This document shows, one piece after another, positions 24,984-34,222 of a stretch of 64,000 bases of DNA (its first letter is position 1; every line of letters starts with the position of its first letter). The notes beneath the pieces were generated by a model. That model saw nothing but the letters and a program-made list of their open reading frames with translations. It had not been told where the DNA came from and did not search any database. Source of the DNA: Leuconostoc holzapfelii (GTDB taxonomy: Bacteria > Bacillota > Bacilli > Lactobacillales > Lactobacillaceae); assembly GCF_012396485.1 (NCBI RefSeq), contig NZ_JAAXPO010000005.1, positions 62,001 to 126,000 on the forward strand. The letters are read 5' to 3'. The position numbers and the translations under genes are program-made.

Positions 24984-25760
24984 ATGGCAGTTATTTCAAT
25001 GAAAGAACTCCTCGAAGCAGGAGTACATTTCGGTCACCAAACACGTCGTTGGGACCCAAAGATGGATGAATATATCTTTACAGAACGTAATGGTATTCAC
25101 ATCATCGATTTGCAAAAGACAGTTAAGTTGGTTGATGAAGCTTATAACTTCATGCGCAACGCATCAACTGACGGTGCAAACTTCTTGTTCGTTGGGACTA
25201 AGAAGCAAGCTTCAGACGCAATCGCTGAAGAAGCTGCACGCGCTGGTCAATACTACATCAACCACCGTTGGTTGGGTGGTACTTTGACAAACTGGAACAC
25301 AATCAAGACACGTATCCAACGTTTGAAGGACTTGGAAGCAATGGCCGAAGACGGTACATTCGAACAATTGCCTAAGAAGGAAGTTGTGTTGTTGAACAAG
25401 CAACGCGAAAAGTTGAGCAAGTTCTTGGGTGGTATCAAGGATATGCCTGGTTTGCCTGACGTGTTGGTCGTTGTGGATCCTAAGAAGGAAGAAATCGCCG
25501 TTAAGGAAGCTAACATGTTGAACATCCCTGTTGTGGCAATGATCGACACAAATGCTAACCCTGAAGTGGTTGACGTTAAGATTCCTGCAAACGATGACGC
25601 AATTCGTGCCGTTCGTTTGATCACTGCTAAGATGGCTGATGCTGTTATCGAAGGCCGTCAAGGTCAAGATTCAGCACCTGAAGATGCCTTCGTTGCTGGT
25701 GATGAAAACACAGAATCAATCGAAGAAATTGCTAACATCGTTGAAGAAGGCAATAACTAA
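24984..25760 (+). CDS. rpsB: 30S ribosomal protein S2
   Basis: A 258-residue small-subunit protein that joins late in assembly and anchors S1 or its equivalents. The [25 protein letters not shown] start and the [12 protein letters not shown] and [14 protein letters not shown] segments are diagnostic. It has an acidic C-terminal tail. The ATG at 24984 follows AGGAGG. It precedes tsf, the standard bacterial order, but with a terminator and new promoter between them. Confidence 0.98.
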   Translation: MAVISMKELLEAGVHFGHQTRRWDPKMDEYIFTERNGIHIIDLQKTVKLVDEAYNFMRNASTDGANFLFVGTKKQASDAIAEEAARAGQYYINHRWLGGTLTNWNTIKTRIQRLKDLEAMAEDGTFEQLPKKEVVLLNKQREKLSKFLGGIKDMPGLPDVLVVVDPKKEEIAVKEANMLNIPVVAMIDTNANPEVVDVKIPANDDAIRAVRLITAKMADAVIEGRQGQDSAPEDAFVAGDENTESIEEIANIVEEGNN

Positions 25761-25775
25761 GACTTTAATGACATT

Positions 25776-25819
25776 TGCCGTTCCTGCGGACCTGTTTGGG
25801 ACGCGGAAACGGCATTTTT
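25776..25819 (+). terminator. Intrinsic terminator after rpsB
   Basis: TGCCGTT (25776-25782) pairs with AACGGCA (25808-25814), with further G-C pairs inside, followed by TTTTT. It may allow partial read-through into tsf. Confidence 0.75.
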
Positions 25820-25853
25820 ATTTGTTCGAAACCAGAACAAATCATGATATAAT
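25820..25853 (+). promoter_or_regulatory. tsf promoter with a perfect inverted repeat over the -35 region
   Basis: TATAAT at 25848-25853 has an extended TGA before it. ATTTGTTC (25820-25827) and GAACAAAT (25835-25842) form a perfect 8-bp inverted repeat with a 7-nt spacer, covering the -35 position. It could be an operator or only an extra hairpin. Confidence 0.6.
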
Positions 25854-25885
25854 AAAAATATAAACATTTTTAGAGGAGCACTATA

Positions 25886-26761
25886 ATGGCAATTACTGCT
25901 GCACAAGTAAAAGAACTACGCGACAAGACATCTGTTGGTATGATGGATGCAAAGAAGGCTTTGGTTGAAGCTGACGGTGACCTTGACAAGGCCATCGACT
26001 TGCTCCGTGAAAAGGGTATGGCAAAGGCTGCAAAGAAGGGTGACCGTATTGCTGCTGAAGGGATGACTTACGTTGCTGTTAAGGGCAACAAGGCTGCCAT
26101 CATCGAATTGAACTCAGAAACTGACTTCGTTGCTGGTAACGCAGAATTCAACGATTTGTTGAAGGCTGTTGCTAACGCCATCGTTGAATTCTCACCAGCA
26201 GACGTTGAAGCAGCGTTGGCTTTGGAAGTTGAAGCTGGTCAAACTTTGAACGACAAGATCATCGGTACAACACAAATTACTGGTGAAAAGATTACTTTGC
26301 GTCGCTTCACAGTTGTTGAAAAGTCAGATGCAGAAAACTTTGGTGCATACTCTCACTTGGCTGGTTCAATTTCAGCATTGGTTGTTGTTGACGGTGCTTC
26401 TGAAGAAGCAGCAAAGGATATCGCAATGCACGTTGCTGCGATTGCCCCACAATACGTATCAGACGCTGATGTGCCTGCAGAAGTTGTTGAAAAAGAAAAG
26501 GCCGTACAATTGGCTTCTGAAGACTTAGCTGGTAAGCCTGACAACATCAAGGAAAAGATGGTTGAAGGTCGTATTAAGAAGTTCTTGGCTGAAATTTCAT
26601 TGTTGGATCAAGCCTTTGTTAAGAATGGCGATCAAACAGTTGCTGAATTTATCGCCTCACAAAATGGTTCAGTCAAGTCATTTGTTCGTTACCAAGTTGG
26701 TGATGGTATCGAAAAGAAAGTGACTGATTTGGCCGAAGAAGTTGCTAAGCAATTAGGTTAA
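25886..26761 (+). CDS. tsf: Translation elongation factor Ts
   Basis: The guanine-nucleotide exchange factor that recycles EF-Tu-GDP. The 291-residue protein has the N-terminal UBA-like domain, the [24 protein letters not shown] signature split over residues 9-32, and the core segment [12 protein letters not shown]. Its codon use is strongly biased (TTG, GTT, GCT) as in highly expressed genes. The ATG follows GAGGAG. It is followed by its own terminator. Confidence 0.98.
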   Translation: MAITAAQVKELRDKTSVGMMDAKKALVEADGDLDKAIDLLREKGMAKAAKKGDRIAAEGMTYVAVKGNKAAIIELNSETDFVAGNAEFNDLLKAVANAIVEFSPADVEAALALEVEAGQTLNDKIIGTTQITGEKITLRRFTVVEKSDAENFGAYSHLAGSISALVVVDGASEEAAKDIAMHVAAIAPQYVSDADVPAEVVEKEKAVQLASEDLAGKPDNIKEKMVEGRIKKFLAEISLLDQAFVKNGDQTVAEFIASQNGSVKSFVRYQVGDGIEKKVTDLAEEVAKQLG

Positions 26762-26770
26762 TTTTTAACG

Positions 26771-26804
26771 AAAGTGCGTTATCTTATTATGACGCACTTT
26801 TTTT
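26771..26804 (+). terminator. Intrinsic terminator after tsf
   Basis: AAAGTGCGT and ACGCACTTT form a 9-bp perfect stem with a 12-nt AT-rich loop, followed by T residues. Confidence 0.88.
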
Positions 26805-26852
26805 GCGGAATATTTTGGTATAATGAACTAGATAATGAAAATGAGGTAAATC

Positions 26853-27578
26853 ATGACGGATATTAAATACAAACGTGTTCTGATGAAGCTGTCAGGCGAA
26901 GCTTTGGCCGGTGAAAAGGGGCAAGGCATCGACCTTGAAACAGTTTCAGAGATCGCGCAAGATTTGAAAGAAGTACACGATCTTGGCACACAAATCGCCA
27001 TTGTTGTCGGCGGTGGTAACCTTTGGCGTGGTGAACCGGCATCAAAGGTTGGTATGGAACGTTCTCGTGCCGATTACACAGGGATGCTTGGGACAACCAT
27101 GAATGCCTTAGTGTTGCAAGATGCCCTTGAACGTGCGGGTGTTGATACGCGCGTCCAGACAGCCATTACGATGCAACAAATTGCAGAACCTTATATTCGT
27201 GGGCGTGCGATTCGCCACTTAGAAAAGGGTCGCATTGTCATTTTTGCAGCCGGTACAGGTTCACCTTATTTCTCAACAGACACGACGGCGGCACTGCGTG
27301 CTAACGAAATCAATGCGGATGCGATCTTGATGGGAAAGAATGGTGTTGATGGGATTTATGATTCAGACCCAAATAAGAATGAAGATGCTGTTAAGTTCAC
27401 TGAATTGACGCATTTGGACATTTTGCAAAAGGGTTTGAAGGTCATGGACTCAACGGCAAGTTCATTATCAATGGACAATAACATGCCATTGGTTGTCTTT
27501 AACTTGAATACACCGGGCAATTTGAAGCGTGTTGTCCTGGGTGAAAATATTGGTACAACAGTAACGGGAGATAAATAA
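26853..27578 (+). CDS. pyrH: UMP kinase
   Basis: It phosphorylates UMP to UDP; the bacterial type is a hexamer of the amino-acid-kinase fold. The 241-residue protein has [16 protein letters not shown] near the start, [10 protein letters not shown], the [15 protein letters not shown] segment and [11 protein letters not shown] at the end. A TATAAT lies at 26819-26824 and GAGGTAAATC precedes the ATG. Its stop overlaps the frr start by one base (TAATG). It supplies the step after the pyr operon's UMP. Confidence 0.97.
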   Translation: MTDIKYKRVLMKLSGEALAGEKGQGIDLETVSEIAQDLKEVHDLGTQIAIVVGGGNLWRGEPASKVGMERSRADYTGMLGTTMNALVLQDALERAGVDTRVQTAITMQQIAEPYIRGRAIRHLEKGRIVIFAAGTGSPYFSTDTTAALRANEINADAILMGKNGVDGIYDSDPNKNEDAVKFTELTHLDILQKGLKVMDSTASSLSMDNNMPLVVFNLNTPGNLKRVVLGENIGTTVTGDK

Positions 27579-28123
27579 TGGCTTTTGATTTAACAGATGC
27601 AAAAACACGGATGCAAGGGGCACAAGATGCTTTGCAACGTGAACTTGGTAGTATTCGAACAGGACGGGCAAATCCACGGATTTTAGATCGGATTGAAGTG
27701 GAATATTATGGGGCTATGACGCCATTGAACCAAGTGGCTTCAATTTCAGTGCCTGAAGCACGTATCTTGTTGATTACACCATTTGATAAGTCTGCCTTGG
27801 ATGAAATTGTTCGTGCCATCAACATGTCTGATTTGGGTTTGAACCCAGCAAGTGATGGCAATATTGTGCGCTTGGCCATTCCGCAAATGACAGAAGAAGG
27901 CCGTAAAGAATTGGCAAAGCAAGTGAAAGCGGAAGCTGAAAAAGCCAAGGTTTCAATCCGTAACGTGCGTCGTGATGCGATGGACAGCGTTAAAAAGGAC
28001 AAAGAGTTGCCTGAAGATGATGCCCGCAAGGCTGAAGATGATGTGCAAAAGTTGACGGATGAAAACATCAAGGCAATTGATGCCATTGCAGCCGACAAGG
28101 AAAAGGAATTGCTAACGATTTAA
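27578..28123 (+). CDS. frr: Ribosome recycling factor
   Basis: With EF-G it splits post-termination ribosomes. The 181-residue protein has GSIRTGRANPRILDRIEVEYYG, FDKSALDEIVRAI and IRNVRRDAMDSVKKDKELPEDD, the domain I three-helix bundle signatures. It is about four residues shorter than the common 185. The ribosome site CGGGAG sits inside pyrH, so the pair is coupled. Confidence 0.97.
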   Translation: MAFDLTDAKTRMQGAQDALQRELGSIRTGRANPRILDRIEVEYYGAMTPLNQVASISVPEARILLITPFDKSALDEIVRAINMSDLGLNPASDGNIVRLAIPQMTEEGRKELAKQVKAEAEKAKVSIRNVRRDAMDSVKKDKELPEDDARKAEDDVQKLTDENIKAIDAIAADKEKELLTI

Positions 28124-28153
28124 TACGTGTTGGTATGGTTCTTCTACAGGGTG

Positions 28154-28445
28154 TTTGATCACCACACGAAACAGGCTGCTAGCTGGCTATTACGTGCCGT
28201 GTTTGTGATTACGGCAACGATTGCATGACGTCATCTGGTGGCCGATCAAATCATATCGTGTGTAGGGCTTGACGTTTTGTGATTGGCAAGGCATAATAAG
28301 AGATAATAACGTTGGTAAACGATGAAACCATGTGGCGATGGTGGAGGGCATCAGCGCTTCGAGTGTCTGCTTCGGCAGGAAATCAGGTGGAACCGCGCGA
28401 CAGCGTCCTGATGTCAATTGATTTTGGCATCGGGACGCTTTTTGT
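28154..28445 (+). promoter_or_regulatory. Glycine T-box leader
   Basis: The 347-nt gap after frr is filled by a full T-box. The Stem I base pairs TTTGATC (28154-28160) with GATCAAA (28244-28250). Just above it, ACC/GGT pairing leaves GGCC unpaired, giving the likely specifier GGC (28240-28242), a Gly codon. The T-box core AGGTGGAACCGCG is at 28385-28397; its UGGA bulge matches the U discriminator of tRNA-Gly. The terminator stem GCGTCCTGATG (28403-28413) with CATCGGGACGC (28429-28439) is followed by TTTTT. The genes downstream are a DUF1801 gene and glyQS. Confidence 0.92.
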
Positions 28446-28470
28446 TTTGATGCAGAAAGGACAGTAATTT

Positions 28471-28884
28471 ATGACACCAGCAAGAAACTTTGAGGCCTAT
28501 TTTGATGATCATGAGATACCGGCACAACATCTCGCACAAATGCAACTTGTGCGCCAATATGTCCATGAGATCTATCCGGCCATTACTGAACGCGTTGCTT
28601 ACGCAATGCCTGGGTTTTACCCGGTAGAGGGTAAAAAAGCGACTGAAACATTGCTTTTTATTATGGCACAAAAGAATTGGTTGGGCATTTATGCGATGCC
28701 AACATTTAATGCGACGTACCAAGAATTTTTAGCAGCCGAAGGGCTACAAACCGGCAAGGGCTCAATTCAAGTGCCATATGATTATCCTGCCGATAAATTA
28801 CGGCAGTTGATTGGTAAGATTATCTTAGAGAATTTACGGCATTTCGATTTTCAAGTGCCAGAATCTGTATTGCCATTTGCATAA
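28471..28884 (+). CDS. DUF1801 / YdhG-like protein
   Basis: A 137-residue protein with the DUF1801 features: the VRQYVHEIYPAITERVAYAMPGFYP segment, a central LLFIMAQKNWLGIYAMP strand region, KGSIQVPYDYPADKLRQLIGKII and a terminal helix. Bacillus YdhG (Fra) of this family is described as a frataxin-like iron chaperone; others are uncharacterised. It lies between the glycine T-box terminator and glyQ, with GAAAGGAC before the ATG and 48 nt to glyQ, so it should rise with glycyl-tRNA synthetase when tRNA-Gly is uncharged. A link to glycine metabolism is only inferred. Confidence 0.75.
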   Translation: MTPARNFEAYFDDHEIPAQHLAQMQLVRQYVHEIYPAITERVAYAMPGFYPVEGKKATETLLFIMAQKNWLGIYAMPTFNATYQEFLAAEGLQTGKGSIQVPYDYPADKLRQLIGKIILENLRHFDFQVPESVLPFA

Positions 28885-28932
28885 TACCGGCGTTTAAATT
28901 GACCGGACATGCGTAAAATTTAGGAGTAAAAA

Positions 28933-29883
28933 ATGACAGATAAACTATCATTACAAGATATTATTTTAACGTTACAACAATACTGGGCTAAGCAAGGGGC
29001 TAATCTCATGCAAGCCTATGACAATGAAGTCGGGGCTGGGACGCAATCACCTTACACGTTCTTACGTGCTAATGGGCCAGAACCTTGGCACGCTGCTTAC
29101 GTCCAGCCGTCCCGCCGTCCCGCCGACGGTCGTTATGGCGACAACCCCAATCGTTTGTTCCAACATCATCAATTCCAAGTGGTGATGAAGCCAAGTCCCG
29201 TTAATATCCAAGAATTGTATTTGGGATCGTTGGAAGCTTTGGGTATAAAGCCATTAGAACATGATATTCGCTTTGTTGAAGACAACTGGGAAAACCCTTC
29301 GATGGGCGCAGCTGGTATTGGCTGGGAAGTGTGGTTGGATGGCATGGAAGTGACCCAATTCACATATTTCCAACAAGTTGGTGGGATTGAAGTGGATTCT
29401 GTGACAGCCGAAGTAACTTATGGTTTGGAACGTTTGGCTTCATATATTCAAGATGTCCCAACGGTTTATGATTTGGAATGGGGCAATGGGGTACTTTACG
29501 GCGATATTTTCAAGGAACCTGAATTTGAACATTCAACGTACGCTTTTGAAGCATCAGACCAAGAGATGCTCTTACGTCATTTTGATGAATTCGAAGCGGA
29601 AGCCACGCGCTTATTAGGGCTTGGTTTGGTACATCCAGCGTATGATTATATTCTAAAGTCATCACATACCTTTAACTTACTTGATGCGCGTGGGACAGTC
29701 TCAGTGACAGAGCGCGCTGGGTATTTGCACCGTATTCGCACAATGGCGCGCCAAGTGTCAAAGGTCTTTATTGAAGAACGCGCTAAGCTAGGCTTCCCAT
29801 TGTTAAAGGACGCCGAACTACGTGACAAGTACCTTGGTGACAATGGTAAATATGCGGTTAAGGATGCAGAAAACGCACGCTAA
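28933..29883 (+). CDS. glyQ: Glycyl-tRNA synthetase alpha subunit
   Basis: The catalytic half of the alpha2-beta2 GlyRS that charges tRNA-Gly. The 316-residue protein starts with [31 protein letters not shown] and has [27 protein letters not shown], hallmark class II-type segments of GlyQ, and then [35 protein letters not shown] precedes the ATG. Third element of the glycine T-box transcript. Confidence 0.98.
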   Translation: MTDKLSLQDIILTLQQYWAKQGANLMQAYDNEVGAGTQSPYTFLRANGPEPWHAAYVQPSRRPADGRYGDNPNRLFQHHQFQVVMKPSPVNIQELYLGSLEALGIKPLEHDIRFVEDNWENPSMGAAGIGWEVWLDGMEVTQFTYFQQVGGIEVDSVTAEVTYGLERLASYIQDVPTVYDLEWGNGVLYGDIFKEPEFEHSTYAFEASDQEMLLRHFDEFEAEATRLLGLGLVHPAYDYILKSSHTFNLLDARGTVSVTERAGYLHRIRTMARQVSKVFIEERAKLGFPLLKDAELRDKYLGDNGKYAVKDAENAR

Positions 29884-29975
29884 ACCCATAACGAGGGCAT
29901 GAATGATATGAAAGTAGAAGGCATGCGTGCCTCTGTTTTGCCCTTAGTTGTAAACGAATAATTGGAGAAATCAGA

Positions 29976-32036
29976 ATGTCAACATTTTTACTAGAAATTG
30001 GATTGGAAGAAGTGCCTGCGCACTTGGTGACGCCTTCTGAAGCACAGCTTGTGGCCCGCACTGAGGCCTTTTTGGCCGAACATCGATTAACAGTCGGCGA
30101 GATTAAGCCATTTTCAACGCCGCGTCGTTTGGCTGTGCAGCTTTTAGATGTGGCTGCAGAATCAGAGGCACTGTCAGAAGAAAAGCGTGGGCCGTCACTT
30201 GATCGGGCAAAGGATGAAGCAGGAAACTGGACCAAGGCTGCACAAGGCTTTGCCCGCGGACAAGGCGCCACACCAGATGACTTTGTGGCGCGAGATGGCT
30301 ATGTTTGGTTAACAAAAGCGACCCCAGGTGTCCCAGCGGCAGAAATATTGTCACATATTGGTGAGGAAGTTGTTGCGCAAATGAAGTTCACGACATACAT
30401 GAAGTGGGCAAACCATGCCTTCTTGTATGTCCGCCCAATTCGTTGGTTGGTGGCTTTATTAGATGCAGAAGTGATTGATTTTAACATCTTAGAAGTCTCA
30501 ACCAACCGTGTCACGCGAGGTCATCGATTCTTATCAGACGAAAATGTCGTGATTGACAACGCTAATGCCTACGCTGAGACTTTGAAGGCAGCCTTTGTCC
30601 TAGCAGATGCTGACGAACGACGCGCCACAATTCGTAAACAATTATCAACCATTGCGCAAGACAATGGTTGGGTATTACAACTTGATTCTGACAAGTCACA
30701 AGATTTATTAGAGGAAGTCAACAATATTGTTGAGTGGCCAACGGCGTTTACTGGTGGTTTTGATGAGAAGTATTTAGCGGTGCCTGATGAAGTTTTGATG
30801 ACCTCAATGCGCGAACACCAACGTTTCTTCTATGTCACTGATGAAGCTGGGCATCTTTTGCCGCATTTCTTATCAGTGCGTAACGGTGATGCTGCGCATT
30901 TAGATAATGTGATTGCCGGTAACGAAAAAGTCTTAGTGGCGCGTTTGGAAGATGCTGCCTTCTTTTATCATGAAGATCAACAAAAAACGATTGCCGATAG
31001 CATGGCCAAAGTGGAAAAGTTGGTATTTCATGAAAAAATTGGTTCGGTTTATGAACACATGCAACGTGTTGGGCAGTTAGCCGCTGTATTGGCTGACCAA
31101 CTCCAGTTTAATGCGACGCAAAAGGCCGACTTGGCGCGTGCGGCCGAAATTTATAAGTTTGATTTGATGACCGGCATGGTCGGCGAATTTGACGAATTAC
31201 AAGGTGTCATGGGTGAGCATTATGCCAAGTTGTTTGGTGAAAATGCAGCGGTGGCGGCGGCAGTCAAGGAACACTATATGCCAACGTCAGCAACGGGTGA
31301 TGTTGCGCAATCTGATGTCGGAGCAGTGTTAGCGATTGCTGATAAGTTAGATACCATTGTCACTTTCTTCTCAGCTGACTTGGTGCCATCGGGCTCAAAT
31401 GACCCTTATGGCTTGCGTCGTGCTGCGACCGGTATCGTGCGCACCTTGCAAGAGAAGCAATGGCGCGTGGCATTAACACCAATCATTGCAGACTTTATTG
31501 CTCACACTGGCGCGGTGACGAGCCAAGCTGATCAGGCTGAAATTGGTCGCTTTATTTTGGATCGTGTGCGTAAGCTGGCGCTTGATGCGGGTGTTCGCCA
31601 AGATCTTGTGGCCGCTGGGACAGTCAATGTCGTGAACTTAGACGTGGTGTATATTGCCCAACGGGTGCAAACGTTAGCCCAACACGCAACGGACGACAAT
31701 TTCCGTGAGGTGATTGAGGCTTTGACACGTGTCGCTCGTCTCGCAGTTAAGTTTGACACGGATGCCAAAGTGGACCCCGCTTTGTTTGAAAATGCAGCCG
31801 AAACAGCGTTATATGAAGCAACGCAATCCCTTGATTTGCACACGTTAGTCCTTTCAGGCAGTGAGGCGATGTATCAAGCATTGGCCAACTTGCAAGCGCC
31901 AATTGCCGCTTACTTTGACGTAACAATGGTCAATGCAGCAGATGAAGCTGTTAAAACGAATCGTTATGCACAATTGCATATGATTAATCACTTGTTAGTT
32001 GGCTTGGGAGATTTGGAAAAAATTGTGATTAAATAA
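29976..32036 (+). CDS. glyS: Glycyl-tRNA synthetase beta subunit
   Basis: The tRNA-binding and accessory half of bacterial GlyRS. The 686-residue protein begins FLLEIGLEEVPAHLV and contains SFxRLAV-like FSTPRRLAV, EEKRGPS, the HD-like central domain segment and a C-terminal DALR-type helical domain (SGSEAMYQALANLQAPI). It lies 92 nt after glyQ; that gap holds a short AGGCA/TGCCT hairpin and a 20-codon open frame of doubtful reality. TGGAGAAATC precedes the ATG. No terminator follows, so the oxidoreductase downstream may be read on the same mRNA. Confidence 0.97.
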   Translation: MSTFLLEIGLEEVPAHLVTPSEAQLVARTEAFLAEHRLTVGEIKPFSTPRRLAVQLLDVAAESEALSEEKRGPSLDRAKDEAGNWTKAAQGFARGQGATPDDFVARDGYVWLTKATPGVPAAEILSHIGEEVVAQMKFTTYMKWANHAFLYVRPIRWLVALLDAEVIDFNILEVSTNRVTRGHRFLSDENVVIDNANAYAETLKAAFVLADADERRATIRKQLSTIAQDNGWVLQLDSDKSQDLLEEVNNIVEWPTAFTGGFDEKYLAVPDEVLMTSMREHQRFFYVTDEAGHLLPHFLSVRNGDAAHLDNVIAGNEKVLVARLEDAAFFYHEDQQKTIADSMAKVEKLVFHEKIGSVYEHMQRVGQLAAVLADQLQFNATQKADLARAAEIYKFDLMTGMVGEFDELQGVMGEHYAKLFGENAAVAAAVKEHYMPTSATGDVAQSDVGAVLAIADKLDTIVTFFSADLVPSGSNDPYGLRRAATGIVRTLQEKQWRVALTPIIADFIAHTGAVTSQADQAEIGRFILDRVRKLALDAGVRQDLVAAGTVNVVNLDVVYIAQRVQTLAQHATDDNFREVIEALTRVARLAVKFDTDAKVDPALFENAAETALYEATQSLDLHTLVLSGSEAMYQALANLQAPIAAYFDVTMVNAADEAVKTNRYAQLHMINHLLVGLGDLEKIVIK

Positions 32037-32069
32037 TCGCACCAAATAATTGAAAAGGTGGAATTTGAG

Positions 32070-33119
32070 ATGTTAAACATTGCTTATGTCGGTTTTGGAA
32101 AAAGCACGAATCGTTATCATTTACCTTATTTGAAATTACGTTTAGACCAGTTTAAAGTCGGCCGTATTGTGACGCCGACTTTGGGGAAACGGCCGGCTGA
32201 CCAAGCTTTTTGGGAAGCAACTGGGACTATCTTTTCTACGGACATCGCAGATATCATCAATGATGAACAAATTGACCTTGTTGTCGTGGTGACACCTTCT
32301 GCCAGCCATTTTTCAGTGACCAAACAATTATTGGCTGCTGGGAAAAACGTCTTAGTTGATAAGCCAATGGCCGCCAATCTTGCGGAGGCACAAACGTTAA
32401 TTGAGTTGGCAAAGGCACAACATCTCTTTTTGATGCCTTATCAATCCCGTCGATTTGATAGTGATTTTTTGACAGTGCAACATGTTTTGCAGCAAGGGTA
32501 CTTGGGTCGATTAATTGACCTAGAGGTGCATATGGACCATTACCGGCCGGATGCCGGGGTCACCTCAGGACCAAAAATTGATGGGTCATTGTTTGGCCAT
32601 GGCGTGCATTTAGTGGATCAAATTGTGAGCTTACTTGGTTCGCCGCACGCGGCTACTTATGATTTACGTGCGGCACGCGAAATTGGGGCGACCGTAGATG
32701 ATCAGATCGAAGTGAATTTATTCTATGATCAAGCGGTGAAAGCCACGCTGCAAACAACTGAATTGGCAATGGTTCAATATCCGAAATGGCAATTACGCGG
32801 CACCAAAGGCACGTTCATTAAATATCAAGTTGATGAGCAAGAAAATGATCTTAAAGCAGGTATCATGCCTGGGACAGCCGGCTTTGGTCTGGATGCGCCG
32901 CAGAATTTTGGGCAGCTCGTCTACTTGAATCAGAGTGGCGATCGTATTGAAAAGCACTTGCCAAGTTTACCCGGTGATTATGGTCGCATTTATGACAGTA
33001 TCTTTGATACCTTGACACATGGAGCGCCCAAGTTGGTGAGCGATGAGCAAATGTTAACTGTCATGCAAATTTTATCAGCCGGTGATTTAGAAAATAGTCC
33101 ACGTGTGGTAAAATTTTAA
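32070..33119 (+). CDS. Gfo/Idh/MocA family oxidoreductase
   Basis: A 349-residue NAD(P)-dependent dehydrogenase. The N-terminal Rossmann motif is AYVGFGKSTNRYHLPYL. VVVVTPSASHF and the DKPMAANLAEAQ segment (the EKP motif with Asp) follow. The C-terminal alpha/beta domain includes GSLFGHGVHLVDQIVSLLG, where the His/Asp pair fits the family's catalytic region. The overall pattern resembles the YvaA/YdgJ-type oxidoreductases; substrate unknown, possibly a sugar or inositol derivative. ATG 32070 is chosen because AAGGTGG lies 8 nt before it. A terminator follows. Confidence 0.85.
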   Translation: MLNIAYVGFGKSTNRYHLPYLKLRLDQFKVGRIVTPTLGKRPADQAFWEATGTIFSTDIADIINDEQIDLVVVVTPSASHFSVTKQLLAAGKNVLVDKPMAANLAEAQTLIELAKAQHLFLMPYQSRRFDSDFLTVQHVLQQGYLGRLIDLEVHMDHYRPDAGVTSGPKIDGSLFGHGVHLVDQIVSLLGSPHAATYDLRAAREIGATVDDQIEVNLFYDQAVKATLQTTELAMVQYPKWQLRGTKGTFIKYQVDEQENDLKAGIMPGTAGFGLDAPQNFGQLVYLNQSGDRIEKHLPSLPGDYGRIYDSIFDTLTHGAPKLVSDEQMLTVMQILSAGDLENSPRVVKF

Positions 33120-33135
33120 TCATTGATAGTAAAAG

Positions 33136-33162
33136 GAGTTTGGCAGCTTGCCGAACTCTTTT
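33136..33162 (+). terminator. Intrinsic terminator after the oxidoreductase gene
   Basis: GAGTTTGGC and GCCGAACTC form a 9-bp stem (one T-G pair) around AGCTT, followed by TTTT-C-ATTT. It lies before the EamA transporter start, which argues against longer upstream starts for that gene. Confidence 0.7.
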
Positions 33163-33218
33163 CATTTGTGTGGGATGCGTCTCTGCGCGGCCTGCGAGAA
33201 AAAGATAATGGAGTCATG

Positions 33219-34106
33219 ATGACAAATAGAACAAAGGGCTTGATGTTTGCAATGCTTGGCCCATTGCTTTGGGGCATCAATAGTGTGGTGGTCAATATGC
33301 TGTTTGCGCAAGGCGTGGACGCCCACTGGTTTGCAACGTTTCGCATGTTGCTCGCCGGAGCGGTGTTATTGATCTGGGCTTATACAAAACAAGGGCCAAA
33401 AATTTTTGCGCCGTTTAAACAATGGCGTGATGCCGGTCATTTAGTGGTGTTTTCATTTTTAGGGATGCTTTTTGTCCAATATACTTATATTATGGCCATT
33501 CAGGCTGGTAACGCTGCCACGGCGACGGTATTGCAATTTACCAATCCGATTATGATTGCCATTGTGCTGGCCATTAAACATTGGCAATTGCCGGCGCGAC
33601 AGGATGTTGTCGCCATCGTATTTGCTGTGGTCGGGACGCTGTTAATTGCGACTCATGGTCAAATTGGCACCCTCGCGATGACGACGCCCGCCCTGGTCTG
33701 GGGATTATTAGCTGGCGTTGGCGCGGTCTTTTATACGTTGTTACCGCAGAAACTCATTGCAAAATTTGGCGCGGTGACAGTCAGTGCTTGGGCGATGACG
33801 ATCAGTGGCTTGGGCATTAATTTTGTATCGCCCGTCTGGCATCACGCCCCGGTCTGGCGAATATCTGTGATAGGGTTACTGGCGTTCTCAATTTTAATTG
33901 GCACAGCCTTTGCCTACGTGGTGTTTATCCAAAGCCTTGCATGGATAAAACCGACTGTTGCCAGTACATTAGGCGCATTAGAGCCTTTGATGGGCACTGT
34001 TTTAAGTATTTTGATTTTTCAAATTGCCTTCGGTGTGGCTGATTTGATTGGTTCGTTGCTGATTGTCAGCACGGTCTTTATTCAAGCGATGCGACGCACA
34101 ATTTAA
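33219..34106 (+). CDS. EamA/DMT-superfamily transporter (RhaT-like)
   Basis: A 295-residue membrane protein with ten hydrophobic segments arranged as two EamA repeats. The first repeat starts GLMFAMLGPLLWGINSVVVNML and the second TPALVWGLLAGVGAVFYTLLP; the C-terminal repeat ends ASTLGALEPLMGTVLSILIF, where the Glu-Pro motif is typical of the family. These carriers export amino acids, nucleosides or other metabolites; the substrate is unknown. I chose ATG 33219 (GGAG five bases before); the frame stays open upstream to 33123 but would run through a terminator hairpin. A strong terminator follows. Confidence 0.88.
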   Translation: MTNRTKGLMFAMLGPLLWGINSVVVNMLFAQGVDAHWFATFRMLLAGAVLLIWAYTKQGPKIFAPFKQWRDAGHLVVFSFLGMLFVQYTYIMAIQAGNAATATVLQFTNPIMIAIVLAIKHWQLPARQDVVAIVFAVVGTLLIATHGQIGTLAMTTPALVWGLLAGVGAVFYTLLPQKLIAKFGAVTVSAWAMTISGLGINFVSPVWHHAPVWRISVIGLLAFSILIGTAFAYVVFIQSLAWIKPTVASTLGALEPLMGTVLSILIFQIAFGVADLIGSLLIVSTVFIQAMRRTI

Positions 34107-34110
34107 TGCC

Positions 34111-34153
34111 AAGCGTGAGTGATGTGAGAAATCGCGTTGGCTCACGCTTTTTT
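34111..34153 (+). terminator. Intrinsic terminator after the EamA gene
   Basis: AAGCGTGAG (34111-34119) pairs perfectly with CTCACGCTT (34141-34149), followed by further T residues; the 21-nt loop is large. Confidence 0.8.
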
Positions 34154-34222
34154 AGTCGTTTTCATGATAAAATGGATGAGACAGAATAATTGAAAGAAAG
34201 CGCATCTTGGCGCGAATTAACC

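Noticed and set aside
33123-33218. N-terminal extension of the EamA transporter
   Set aside because: The extra residues are polar, read through an intrinsic terminator, and precede a well-spaced ribosome site at the internal ATG.
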